Assembly (NCBI GenBank): GCA_023634235.1
Contig: JAMKCF010000023.1
Location: forward strand, 4,129,001-4,193,000
Origin: Pisaster brevispinus
Lineage: Eukaryota; Echinodermata; Asteroidea; Forcipulatida; Asteriidae
Reading direction: 5' to 3'
DNA: 64,000 bases
In this document: piece by piece, positions 52,594-63,766 of the stretch
Layout of the letters: every line of letters begins with the position of its first letter
Numbering within the stretch: the stretch's first letter is position 1
Notes under the pieces: model-generated
Seen by the model: only the letters and a program-made list of their open reading frames with translations
Databases searched by the model: none
What the model was told of the DNA's origin: nothing
Translations under genes and position numbers: made by a program

Positions 52594-52993
52594 ACTCCAT
52601 CGATCACTTGCACGGTATCGTTTGGTAGAAGTGTCAACTTTAAAGCCTCTCACATTATGTCATGAAATCCTTATATATATACAAAATTGTATATAGTTAT
52701 ATATGCTATTAATGTTTGTGTCTAGGTAACTTTACTTGTAGATCATTATTTAAGTAGATTTTTCTTGTGGAAACATTGTTAGAATTCCATTATGTTGGTA
52801 TCAACTTAGTTTATGGATATCAATTATACAAAGGAACAAAGATGGATTATGAACGATCATTCTATGAAATTAGACTCCAAAGTTTGATATGCTGACAAGA
52901 GAGTTTGTAAACTGTAAAATCTGTAGCTCATTTTGGTAGTATTTCATCTATGAAAATGCTAAATTGATTGAATAAATATACATGTTTTACTTT
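52594..52993 (+). other. HMCN1: 3' UTR of hemicentin
   Basis: AT-rich sequence between the stop codon and the polyadenylation signal, with no further open frame. The exact end is inferred. Confidence 0.7.
52971..52976 (+). terminator. HMCN1: Polyadenylation signal AATAAA
   Basis: A canonical hexamer 378 bases after the stop codon, followed within 20-40 bases by T/GT-rich sequence (tgttttactttgc). It is the first canonical signal downstream of the stop. Confidence 0.75.
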
Positions 52994-53447
52994 GCTGCAG
53001 CTTGTTTAAGTAACTGAACAAAGGCGGCCTGCATCTATTTGTTCCCATCCTTAAAAAATTCTAAGGCCTTGCCATGATCGTAGTAGATTGTTTTTATTTC
53101 AGGAGGTAGTTCAAGAGAAGTGTTTAATGATAAGCTTTTTTTAACCGTGATGAAAACTTTCTTTAGGGGTACTTCGTACCTAACAAGTTTCTCTTCGAAT
53201 TTTGTCAAGGGGCTGAATTTTTACGAAGTCCTCTGAGTATTATGCCAAAATGTAAACTATTTCTGAAGGGAACAACTAAGTAGTAAAGCATTATTTTATA
53301 TTTATGAGTCAGTTGTTATGCTTATATTTTTTATATTTTGTGCATATTTGTAGCATATTTGAAAAATAGGATAATGCCTTGTAATTCTCTCGACTTTTAA
53401 CAAGGTTGTTTATTTTACAGATTTCTGAATGAGTGATTTATGCAAAA
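52994..53447. other. Downstream of hemicentin, nothing recognised
   Basis: AT-rich unique-looking sequence with no open frame, RNA gene or repeat that I can identify. Confidence 0.6.
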
Positions 53448-54872
53448 CTTAAGTAGTCAAAATTGCAAGGGGTTAGCCTTGTTGTTCATTCATATTGACA
53501 TTTCATGTAGCCAAAATTACAAGGGGTAGTAAGCCTTGCTGTTCAGTCCTTTCAATGTTTCATAAATTACAAGCCTTGCTATTCATTCTTTTCAACTTGT
53601 CATGATATTATAGCCAAAATTACAAGGGGTAAGACTTGCTGTTCATTCCGTTTGAAGTTGCATTAAATTTCAGCCAAAATTACAAAGGTAAATACTTGCT
53701 GTTCATTTTTTAAAAATATTTCATGTCATTTTAGCCAAAATTACAAGAGGTAAGCCTCGCTGTTCCTTCCTTTTGATGTTTCATGTAATTTTAGCCAAAA
53801 TTACAAAGGGTAAGCCTTGCTGTTCATTCTTTTTGACGTCTCATGTCTTTTTAGTTAAAAATTACAAGAGGTAAGACTTGCTGTTCAGTCCTTTCGACGT
53901 TTCCATTAATTAGAGCCACAATTACAAGGGGTAAGACTTGCTGTTCATTCCTTTTGAAGTTGCATTAAATTTCAGCCAAAATTACAAAGGTCAAGAGTTG
54001 CTGTTCATTCTTTTTGATGTTTCATGTCCATTAAGCCAGAATTACAAGGGGTAAGACTTGCTGTTCAATATTTTGATGTCTCATGTCTTTTTAGCTAAAA
54101 ATTACAAGGGGTAAGACTTGCTGTTCATTCCTTTTGATGTTTCTTGTAAATTTAGCTAAATTTCAAGGGGTAAGACTTGCTGTTCAATATGTTGATGTCT
54201 CATGTCTTAGCTAAAAATTACAAGGGGTAAACCTTGCTGTTCACATTCCTTTGGAAGTTTCCATTAATTAGAGCCAAAATTACAAGGGGTTAGCCTTGCT
54301 GTTCATTCCTTCTGATGTTCCATGTAATTTAAGCCAAAATTAAAAGGGGTCAGTCTTGATGTTCATTGCTTTTGAGGTTGCATTAAGTTTTAGCCAAAAT
54401 TACAAAGGTCAAGACTTGCTGTTCATTCTTTTTGATGTTTCATGTCATTTTAGAGAATTTAACGAGGGGCAAGTAAGACTTGCTGTTCATTCCTCTTGAA
54501 GTTTCATGTCATTTTAGCCAAAATTACAAGGGGCAAGCCTTGCTGTTCATTCCTTTTGAAGTTGCATTAAATTTTAGCCAAAATTACAAAGGTCAAGACT
54601 TGCTGTTCACTCCTTCTGAAGTTGCATTAAACTTAAGCCAAAACTACAAAGGTCAAGACTTGCTGTTCATTCCTTCTGAAGTTGCATTAAACTTAAGCAA
54701 AAATTACAAAGGTCAAGACTTGCTGTTCATTCCTTCTGAAGTTGCATTAAACTTAAGCCAAAATTACAAAGGTCAAGATTGCTGTTCATTCCTTCAGAAG
54801 TTGCATTAAATTTAAGCCAAAATTACAAAGGTCAAGACTTGCTGTTCGTCCTTTTTGATGTTTCATGTCCAT
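53448..54872. repeat. 60-bp satellite-like array (about 23 copies)
   Basis: Unit with gccaaaattacaaggggtaa, gacttgctgttcattcctt and ttgaagttgcattaaattt. The last five or six units are the most uniform, and since 60 is a multiple of 3 they stay open in one frame without coding meaning. Confidence 0.93.
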
Positions 54873-55597
54873 TAAGCCAGAATTTGGGGGGAGGGGGGTG
54901 GTGGTGGCCTTGCACAACCAGCCCACAAGACATGAAAAGACAAGCATATACAGAGAACAGACAGCTGAGCAGATTGTTCCACTTATCAGAGGGTTAGATC
55001 TGGGTAGTTCTGTGTTTATGTGCAGCGGTGTAGCAGATTTTGTGTACAAAAACAAATTTCACTGCCCATAAAAAAAATACACAGCTCTGGGAACTGACCC
55101 CCATCTTAGATATGTGGAATGGTCCTGTCTGGTATATCCTGGATGATCAAGTCTTTCGGGGCTTTGAAAGTAAAACAAAAAAGAAACACTTAAAATTTGT
55201 CTAGACTTTATCTATTGCAAAATAAGTACGTCACAGAAGATTAAGCCGCTATGATTTAATTAAGCCGCTATGATTTCAGAAGCAGACATGAGGCTTCTAT
55301 GAAGGGTCAATCATTCACATTGAGTCATTAGATTCTCAGCATACATGAGACTTCATCTGATGTCAGGTCAAGCATACACAGTGGGGGGGGGGGGGTAAGT
55401 CATTATGATTCCACAAAGTGAAATTTCGTAACTAAAACGAGGTTTAATTTTGGTTTTCTTTTCTTCTCAAAGTTTAATTTACGAACTCGTGAATATGTGG
55501 TAATCAATAATATTTTCCAATTGTTTTAAGTTTGAATAATTATTACTTTACTCAATATAGTGTTTATAATTTTTTTCTCAAAAAGTAACTTGCATAG
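54873..55597. other. Intergenic, nothing recognised apart from a G-run
   Basis: Contains a run of about 13 G near 55383 and a G/T-rich stretch at 54885-54907. No gene or repeat family was recognised. Confidence 0.5.
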
Positions 55598-55625
55598 CCC
55601 CCGCCCCCGCCCCCGCCCCCCACGT
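55598..55625. promoter_or_regulatory. GC-box / G-quadruplex candidate
   Basis: Four ccccgccccc-type repeats give GGGGCGGGG boxes and four G-runs on the minus strand. They lie about 120 bases upstream of the candidate start codon at 55742. A promoter role is inference. Confidence 0.35.
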
Positions 55626-55741
55626 TAATAGTTTTGGTTTGTTTATGAAGTGCGCCCTCCCTAGGTCATATTAATACAGTTTACATGAAGAGAGAGTTTC
55701 GATTTCAATTTCGTTTCTCTAAGTCTAATTTCTACCTAGAA

Positions 55742-55825
55742 ATGTCCTCTTTGACACAAACTATGATGCTGTATGGTTTATCTGGCTGTTCATATAAGGC
55801 AGGAGACTCACTGGATATTATAAAG
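55742..55825 (+). CDS. Candidate first exon of an unknown small gene
   Basis: An ATG with G at -3 opens 28 codons (MSSLTQTMMLYGLSGCSYKA and on to LDIIK) ending exactly at a donor-like aaag/gtacgt in phase 0. It could join the acceptor at 60212, also phase 0, giving a 65-residue product. I recognise no family, and chance is a real alternative. Confidence 0.2.
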
Positions 55826-56244
55826 GTACGTTTAAGATTGTTATAATAGGCATATGTGTCGGGTTTTCTATTTGTGTAACCACGGAGGTGGAGGTGGACA
55901 TGTCAGATGTTGACGTTCGGACGTTAGTTTAGATTAGCTCAATATCATGCAAAATGTAAACATAGCGTTGATCCGTACCGTACTTGTAATTGTAGTTATG
56001 TCATGAGGTATAGTCTGTATGCCATGACCACTCATCCCTTTCTCTTGGATCTAGCAATCATGGTATGTACAAGTTACTGTCTGTCGCTACATACCAAAGC
56101 AAAGGCATGTTAAGACTAGAGTAGAGTGAGTGACTGAAGCAGTGACTACTACTACTTAGCACTACTGCAGTAACCACCACCACTAGTGTACTTATTTCAA
56201 ATAGCTAATGCTTCTAATCTAGAGATACATGTATGTATAGATAG

Positions 56245-56440
56245 GTTGCAATATGACGTAAGTCGGCCATCTTTACGGGCAATTTGGAACACAAACTCAT
56301 GCGTTTTGCGTGAGAACGGCGTGCAGCACGCGCACATTTCACAAAACTCATTGCATGATTGGTCAGTAAACAGCGCGGCCAAGTTAATAATTTGAGCGCT
56401 TGACGCGCCTACAAGGCAAAATGCAATTTGCCCGTTAAGA
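56245..56440. promoter_or_regulatory. CpG-rich promoter-like segment
   Basis: Contains tgacgtaa (CRE-like), gccatctt (YY1-like, inverted), and tgattggtcag (inverted CCAAT box) in sequence much richer in CpG than its surroundings. An ATG follows at 56440. Transcription is not shown, and a repeat with these motifs is possible. Confidence 0.3.
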
Positions 56441-57334
56441 TGTCGTCTATTGGGAACTATCTATGGTTAAAACAGGAGTCTCGAGGTGATCCTTGGCATG
56501 TTCTATTTTCCGGAGGCAAAGTCTCAAGAAAACACCCGCTCCATTCCAGGGTTCCCAGAGGGAGTCATAGTTTTAGCCATACTAAACTAGGAGTAAAAGC
56601 TGTCAATATTTGTTTTATGGTGTCAAGATGTCTAGGTACCACATAGCTAGCTGCTGTTGCTCTGGGTATAGTACTTTGGCTTCTATAGGATAGTGCATTT
56701 GTTGCTACGGGAATAGTACATTTTTTGCTGTTCACAATCAAAAGGCAGAATCTTTGTAGGGGTGCTATAATACAATAGATTGAAAGTGACTCAGAAGTTA
56801 TTGGCTTATACAGTAGAATGTGTTTTATGGTTATGGGAAAGTTGTTGGTGAGCAGTGTCTTATCTTGTTCATTATTTTTAGATTTATCATTAATTGACAT
56901 GAAGGGCCTACATCATTGTTGATTTACAGGCCCCCTAGCCATCCAGCACGGCTATGCTTGCTTACCAACAACATTTACAGTTTGAATCAATGATTAGACT
57001 ACATCTTTTCTCAGTGATCTGTCCAAAGAAAGTCATTTTAAAAAATGGGATAGAAACCACTAAGACATTTTCAAAAGTCAAAAAGATAATCATATTTTGG
57101 TATAAGGTTATATTTTTAGTCATAATGAGAGGAATATGGGGGGGGGGGACTAAGCATCTTTCCTTTTATATTTAATAAAATGACTTTCTGTGGGGTAATC
57201 ATTGAGTGAAAAAAGAGCTGGTCGTTTTTAAAAGCTTTTGATTGTGGATACTTACAGGCCTACTTGATCTCGGCTTGTTCTCTTATTAATTTCAGTCATG
57301 ACTTTTCAATCTCTTTTTGACATTTCTCTGCAGT

Positions 57335-57475
57335 TGTATTTGTTTGATTGAATTCCAAACAAGTCCAGTCCGTGCCAACATCTGAGAAAGCCAACTCTAC
57401 CATTGAGGGTTTATTGAGGGTGTAACAGTGAAGTTGATGGAAAAACAGAGTCGCACTACTTTGAGGAGCTCACCT
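57335..57475 (+). other. Candidate internal exon, possibly non-coding
   Basis: Bounded by tttctctgcag and by a strong donor cacct/gtaagt. An ATG near its end opens MEKQSRTTLRSSP in phase 0 up to the donor. It could splice to 60212. Low confidence. Confidence 0.2.
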
Positions 57476-57654
57476 GTAAGTGATGAAGCTGTGAGATGAT
57501 GCAGAAGTTGATCAAGAGTGGAGACACCTCAGAATAGAACCAGTTGATGGAGAGACATCCCCAGAAGTGGAGGACAACAAGGTGTGCACCATGTTTTACA
57601 GGTAAAAAAACTTCTCTTTTTATTTTCTCTTTTGAGAAATGTATACATTCTCTC

Positions 57655-57920
57655 TTTAAACGCAGGGTACACTTTGGGTAATTATGAAAGATCAGTATCC
57701 TCCCTTGGTGTATCCCAGCATATGCATAAAATAACCAACCTTTGGCTTTTCGGCTCAATTGGTCATCGAAGGTGCAAGAAAATAATGAAAGAAAAAACAC
57801 CCTTGTTGCATAGAATTGTGTGCTTTCAGATTCAAATTTTGGGGGTGAAAATTATCTCTTACTCTAAAACTACACTACTTCAGAGGGAGTAGTTTCTCAC
57901 AATGTGTTATACTATCAACA
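57655..57920. mobile_element. Echinoderm-type MITE, inverted copy
   Basis: Inverse of the element at 34343-34695: gggtacactttgggtaatta, gcatatgcataaaataacca, aaaacacccttgttgca, ctacactacttcagaggg. Confidence 0.6.
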
Positions 57921-57939
57921 ACTCTTCAGTGCTCCTTAA

Positions 57940-58875
57940 CCCAAACCACAACCCTTGCCAAAGTAAGCTTTCATGCTCATTAAAGCTTTAAATCAAAACC
58001 CTAACCCTAACCCTAACCCTTACCAAGTAAGTTAACATGCTCATTAATTTAAACTTTGATAAAAAACCTAACCCCACCCTTACCCTTGCCAAGCAAGTTT
58101 TTTATGCTCATTGTGCTCATTGGTTTAACACTTTTGATAAAAAACCTGAACCCTAACCCTTACCAAATAAGTATGCTCATTTATTTAAAACTTTTGATCA
58201 AAAACCCAACCCCAACCCCAAGCCTAACCCTTACCAAGTAAGCTATTATGCTCATTAATTTAACACTTAAATTTAAAACTTTTGATCAAAATCCTACCCC
58301 AACCCTAAGCCTAACCTTTACCAAGTAAGTTATTATGCTCATTAATTTAACACTTTTGATCAAAAACCTAACCCTAATCTTAACCCTTACACTAACCCTT
58401 ACCAAGTAAGTTTTTATGTTCATTAATTAAAAACTTTTGATCAAAAACCCCAACCCTAACCCTAAACCTTACCAATTGTAAGTTTTAATGCTCATTTATT
58501 CAAAACTTTTCATTAAAAACCCTAACGTTAACTCTAACCTTAACCCTAACCCTTACCAAGTAAGTTGTTATGCTCATTATTAATTAAAAGATTTTAATCA
58601 ACAACTTTAACTCTTACCTTAAGTAAGTTTTTATGCTCATTACTTATTGAACGATTTTGATTAAAAACTTTAACCCTTACCCTACTAAGAAAGTGTTTAT
58701 GCTCAGTATTAATTTTTTTAAAATTTGATCAACAACTTGAACCCTTGCCCTACTAAGTAAGTTTTTATGCTCATTAATCTAAAAATCTTGATCAAAAACG
58801 CTAACTCCAACCCTAAACCTAACCCCTACCAAATAAGTTTGTATGCTCATTAGTTTAAAACTTGCAATAACAAAA
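57940..58875. repeat. Satellite with telomere-like CCCTAA blocks (about 12 units of 70-80 bp)
   Basis: Each unit has a block of aaccctaaccctaaccctt, then accaagtaagtt, tatgctcattaattt, and aaaacttttgatcaaaaa. The CCCTAA runs are short and degenerate toward the right. Confidence 0.9.
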
Positions 58876-60211
58876 CATAATCCTAACACTTGACAAATTT
58901 GCTCCGTTACCTTCTTTTGTTTTCTTTTGAGAACCATATCTCTCCTCTCTTTAGTACTTTTGATCTAAATTTGAACATGCTTTGAATTTTTTCGTAAAAA
59001 GGTATTTTTATAAACAAATCATCAACTTTTTTTTATAAATAAATCATCAACAGTTTTCTTACTAAACTCAGTATTTCAAGTTTAATATTTGTTCAGAATT
59101 AAGGAGACAGCAAGGTATTAGCCAGCAATGCATCCGGGCGTCTTTTGGACTCCCTATTCTATTTTTGGACGGCCTAAAAAACTGTCGGACTCCTTTTAGA
59201 CGCCCTGTTTATTTGGCCAAGTAATTTTTTCGTACATATAGGAGGGGGTGGAAATTACATCCGAATACCAGTGTTCTAACTACGCTAATCTAGCTGGTCG
59301 GCACTAACCAGTCGTTTTAAAAGCCGATTCAAGCTATGTTACAACTTAGTTTGACCGGTACTTTTGACGTTTGACCGGTACTTTTTTACCGACAGGGACA
59401 AAAACGCAAGCGAGCAACAAATTCATGTGCGCTTCCATGAGTATTTGATTTCATCAAATGTAAATAGGTTGTGGTCAATGAAATAGAATGACTGAAACGA
59501 ATCTGAATAAGAAAAAACGAAATTATGTGTGCACGAAAACGAAATTGAATGAATTAATAGCTAAAAAGAAAACCTAGTTTGAGTGGATGAGGGGAAAATG
59601 CGTGAATTTAAATGCGTGTTTTAATAAAATGGAATGATGTTGTTGTTGTTGCTGAAATTGGCCGAGAAAATCTAGAAATGTTAGTCAGACATTCTCCAGC
59701 CCTGTCTTCGGAGAATGATTGACACTCCTATTGAGATGCAAATACGTCTTATCTTAATCCTCCGCAGGTTTTTTTTTACAATTGTTTCACTAAAAAGGCA
59801 AGCCGCTGTGCTGAGTCTTTGTGGTTTTATGACCTGGTTTTGTGACCGTTCGGAGTGGGTGCTGCATTCTATTAAACCTGGAGAGTGTGTTGACATCTGC
59901 GGGCTTATAGTTTTGATTGGAATGGTGGAAACAGTTAACTGGAAATCGCAAGTTTCGTTTAACTGTTTGGGAAATATGCCTAGGTGCACAACATAAATAA
60001 ATTGGAAAGGAATATTAGTGTAGCAAGAACAGCCAGTCTGTGTGTTTACATAAAGGTTCCTTTGACATCCAACAATATAACGTCCAGTTACAGAATGACA
60101 ACCCATTATAATGATGTTTGTGAAGACAATAATCATTTTGCTGTTCCCTTTTCACAATCTTTTCTGGTTAATGAATTAATGAATTAATATTATTTATTTT
60201 TGTTTGTACAG
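58876..60211. other. Intergenic or intronic, nothing recognised
   Basis: AT-rich sequence. Two copies of tttgaccggtacttttgacg-like sequence occur at about 59351-59386. No gene or known repeat is supported. Confidence 0.5.
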
Positions 60212-60325
60212 GAAAATCAAGATTGGGCTCACGGGGAGCTTTGGAATCTACAAGAAGAAAAGATTGCCGCTTTGCAGCCATCTATAAAGTACAACAAGCC
60301 TTGCAAAAATGATATTTTGCAGTAG
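60212..60325 (+). CDS. Candidate terminal exon of an unknown small gene
   Basis: The acceptor tttgtttgtacag is followed by 37 codons (ENQDWAHGELWNLQEEKIAA, then LQPSIKYNKPCK) and TAG. Composition is less AT-rich than the flanks, and the frame is phase 0, compatible with donors at 55825 and 57475. No homology recognised; it may be a lncRNA exon. Confidence 0.22.
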   Translation, partial: ENQDWAHGELWNLQEEKIAALQPSIKYNKPCKNDILQ

Positions 60326-60599
60326 TGAATTCAGTTGAAAAGCAGATCCTCTGCAGAATAGATACCATGAACAATGTAGCAGTCATGTTGGTGATAACAC
60401 AGATGGAAAACCTGACAATAACAAAGATAGAACACCAGACAATCTGCACCAGACTGTTCCTAGGATACATACCTTTGCTCTGTAGAACTTTGATAACATC
60501 GTGAAGAATTTGTAGACAATAAGTCTGGGTTCCACTTGATATTGGGTTTGTGGTTCTGGATGTAAAGGATTCTAGTTCTTTGGGTTATGTATTAAGTTC

Positions 60600-60915
60600 T
60601 TATGTAATTAATTAATTAGTTTATATCGTTCTTTCTTTCTTTCTTTCTTTATTTAGTTATGTATTAAATTGTTTATTTATTTATGTATCTAATTTTTTAA
60701 AATTTATTTATGTATTTATTTATGTATTTATTTATTTTTTTTTTTTTTTATGTATTGATGTATTTATTTAATTTTCTTATACATAATTTTTTTCTTATTT
60801 TCTTTCTTTCTTTCCTTTTTTCTTTCCTTAATTATTTATTTATTAAGTTATTTGTGTAATACTTTATTTATTCATTTATTTATTTATTTTTTGTTTGTTT
60901 TTATTTTTACATTTT
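60600..60915. repeat. AT-rich low-complexity (TTTATTTATGTAT, CTTT runs)
   Basis: tttatttatgtatttattta and ctttctttctttctttct tracts; no function seen. Confidence 0.9.
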
Positions 60916-60949
60916 ATATTAAATGAATTACAAACAATTCAGGAAAAAT

Positions 60950-61520
60950 GTTCGGCAATAAATAACTTCTGATTTATGTGGAAATATCTTGTGAAAAATG
61001 TTAAACAAATATTCCTTTGAATCTTTTGATATTTTAAATGTAGAAGAAAACAATGCAAGTGCTTTGAAATGAATTTTACAAAATTTTATAAAACTTTTTA
61101 TTTTAAATTGTTTATGAACAATGTTTTTAATAAAGAGATACACTTTCAGCATCTAAACTTTCCCGATAGGTTTGTGTTAATTTATTTTCTGTCAAACTTG
61201 AAAATATTAATTTTGTAAAGAAAACAAAATCAGACTGCTTAAAAAACTTCACATTTTATTTTCCATCAGATGTTTGCACAAAAACATATGATTAATATGG
61301 AAACATCTTGTGACAAATGTTAAAAAAATATTCTTGTGAATCTTTTTATATTTTAATTGTAGAAAAAAACAATGCAAATGCTTTGAAATAAATAATTAAA
61401 AACTTATGATATTTAAATTTGTTTATGAACAACGTTTTTAATAAAGAGATACACTTTCAGCATCTAAACTTTCCAAATTGTTTTTTATTTTCTGTCAAAC
61501 TTGAAAATAATCATTTTTCT
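60950..61520. repeat. Direct duplication, two copies about 310 bp apart
   Basis: caatgcaagtgctttgaaat, taataaagagatacactttc and agcatctaaactttcc occur near 61055-61160 and again near 61370-61475, with matching flanks. Each copy holds an AATAAA. Confidence 0.85.
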
Positions 61521-61677
61521 TAAGACTACAAAATTATACTGCTTAAAAAACGTCAAATAGCGAAGACACTACAGATATTAAATAATAACTTTAATATGAG
61601 GAATTTAATCTCCACATTATAAAAGGGAATTTTTTTCAGTGGTGGTAGTTTTTAAATAACAACTTTTTGATGACAGA

Positions 61678-61738
61678 GGGCGCCCTTCACAATCAACAGA
61701 GGGCGCCCTTCACAATCAACAGAGGGCGCCCTTTACAC
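61678..61738. repeat. 23-bp repeat, three copies, with GGGCGCCC palindrome
   Basis: agagggcgcccttcacaatc, aac, repeated; the third copy ends ctttacac. Confidence 0.9.
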
Positions 61739-61824
61739 TATATATTTTACATGTATAAACGTGTGTTTATATATACATCACGTGGTTCTAATATTCATCA
61801 CGGTTGAAAATTATTGGTTTGCTG

Positions 61825-61925
61825 TGGATCGCCGATGGCCTAGCGGACAAGGTCACGCACGGGAGAGCAAGATTGGAAGACCTGCATGGGTTCGAATCCC
61901 GGCAAGTCACAAGGTAAGAATAGAG
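61825..61925 (+). mobile_element. tRNA-derived SINE head, family F
   Basis: gatggcctagcggacaaggt (A box region) and catgggttcgaatcccggc (B box), followed by caaggtaagaatag. It has a long insertion relative to a true tRNA, so I do not call a tRNA gene. Confidence 0.6.
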
Positions 61926-62084
61926 GTATAAGGTATACTGACATGCACTAACACTAACACGCACTAACAACCACCATGCACGATGCACAAGGCGGGACAG
62001 GCCCGGACGGAGGAAGGAGAGGGGAGGTGGACAGGGGAGAGAGAGAGAAGAGGGGTGGACAATTTTTTTTAAATTCCCCCTCCC

Positions 62085-62310
62085 CAAAAAAAAAAAAAAA
62101 ATGAAAAACCGAAAAATTTACGGTCTTTCATTTTTTTTAAATCAGCTGAAACGCACGCTCGTTGATTATTTTTCATTTTCAAAAAAAAAATGAAAAATAT
62201 GAAAAACCAAAAATTTATGGTCTTTCATTTTTTTTAAATCGGCTGAAACGCACGCTCGTTAATTATTTTTCATTTTGAAAAAAAAAAAGAAAAAAAAAAA
62301 TGCAATTTTG
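62085..62310. repeat. Tandem AT-rich repeat, two copies
   Basis: ggtctttcattttttttaaa, tcagctgaaacgcacgctcg and ttgattatttttcatttt occur at 62121 and 62219, with A-runs between. Confidence 0.85.
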
Positions 62311-63442
62311 GTGCCAAAAAAACATTTAAATTTTTGTATTTAAAGTACCTTAAGATGCTTAATATGATGCTGAAAATGCTCTCCTACAAAAATTACGCAT
62401 TCTGGTCACAAATTTCTTTTGTTTACAATCAAAACGTGCAGTTTGAAGTCTTTAAAATCTCTTTAAACACCCTTTTAAGATACTTTACTTCATGTCCGTA
62501 CATTTCCACCATTTTATTACACACACAATTCAGAATCTCTCTGGCTTAACGGCCTAAAACCCTCTACAATACGCTTTACAAAAATAGCATGTAAGTTTTA
62601 ACTTAAAAAGTAACCTTTACCATGGCTAAAATGCACATTTGTATTTGCATAGTTAGAAAACAACTGATTCCCATGATTAACATAAAAGTACAACTCAGTT
62701 CTGGCAAATAAAAACTCAAATTACAATTTCCACATTTTGTCCAACTTTATCTGTAAGGTAACACTCAATATTAGCAATATCTGAGTTTAACTCCATGGTT
62801 TTTTAGAGCAAAATGAAGGGGGGGGCTCTATTTATTCCTATTTCTCTAAACCTAGAAGACAAGTTTGACAAGTTTTTTACATATTTTGAGTCTACATGGC
62901 AATATTAGTCTGGTAAATAATGTTAACATATCACTGTGAGTAAGAGTTGTTTGTTTGGAGACAGGGTACCAGACACAAACGGCTACTGACTGATAGTCGT
63001 TGAAGTTTTTAAAAATCAGGAAAATGTCTTTTTTGATAAGTGTAGAATTTGCATAGTGCAGAACAAATTGGTTTCTTACTTTATCTAACCCTTTATAGCA
63101 CTCTAAAACCTCAGCAAACTTGTGTCTACAAGTAACACCATCTTAAAGGCTAGGTCAATGCTAAACAATTCAACTTACATGTACTACAGATACATACATT
63201 AATCTAACGAACATCATCACAGCTGATCTACACGTAATTGAGTTTGTTCTGAAAATTATAAGATGTTGTAGCAGCTTGACGTTTCTATAAAGTAGGGCTG
63301 TGATCAGTTTCGAGAGACGTTTTATGATTACAGATTATACACAGTCCCTTTAGATGTGATACACTATTAAAGTTAGCTTTGTATTTCCTTTAATCTAGTT
63401 GAAAGTACCTAAATGCAATGAAAAAGCAGTAGTATTAACAAC
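62311..63442. other. Intergenic, nothing recognised
   Basis: AT-rich sequence without an open frame longer than chance and without a repeat family I know. Confidence 0.5.
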
Positions 63443-63450
63443 GTGTACAG

Positions 63451-63758
63451 CAGCGGCATGGCCAAGAGGGGGCCTGAAGGGGCACATGCCCCCCCCCAGC
63501 TGCCCCCCCCCTCAACAATTTTTTTTTATCGCGATAGTGCTCAATTAAAATGAGACAAAAAAAGAGGAAAATGCTGATTTGTATAATCTAGTGCAGTGAA
63601 CGATCGCAATCGGGATCGCTACTGCGGCTGCAAAATGCCATAAGAGGATGATGGCTCCCTGCAGCGTCCCCCTTCCAAATTAAAAGCATGAGCCCCCTTC
63701 CTCCCACTGACAAACACGTTCCCCCCTCCCCACCGAAAAAGCCCTGGCTACGCCGATG
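63451..63758. mobile_element. hAT-like MITE with 8-bp target duplication
   Basis: Ends cagcggcatggcca and tggctacgccgatg are imperfect inverted repeats of the cagNggcgtagcca type common in hAT-derived elements. They are flanked by gtgtacag and gtatacag (7 of 8 identical). The interior is C-rich at both sides and codes nothing. Confidence 0.7.
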
Positions 63759-63766
63759 GTATACAG

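Noticed and set aside
54480..54997. 109-codon repetitive frame (LLFIPSEVALNLSQNYKGQD)
   Set aside because: It is a 60-bp satellite read in one of its open frames.
59681..60136. 151-codon minus-strand frame and 93-codon plus-strand frame
   Set aside because: They overlap each other, have no recognisable domain, and sit in AT-rich sequence without splice or promoter support.
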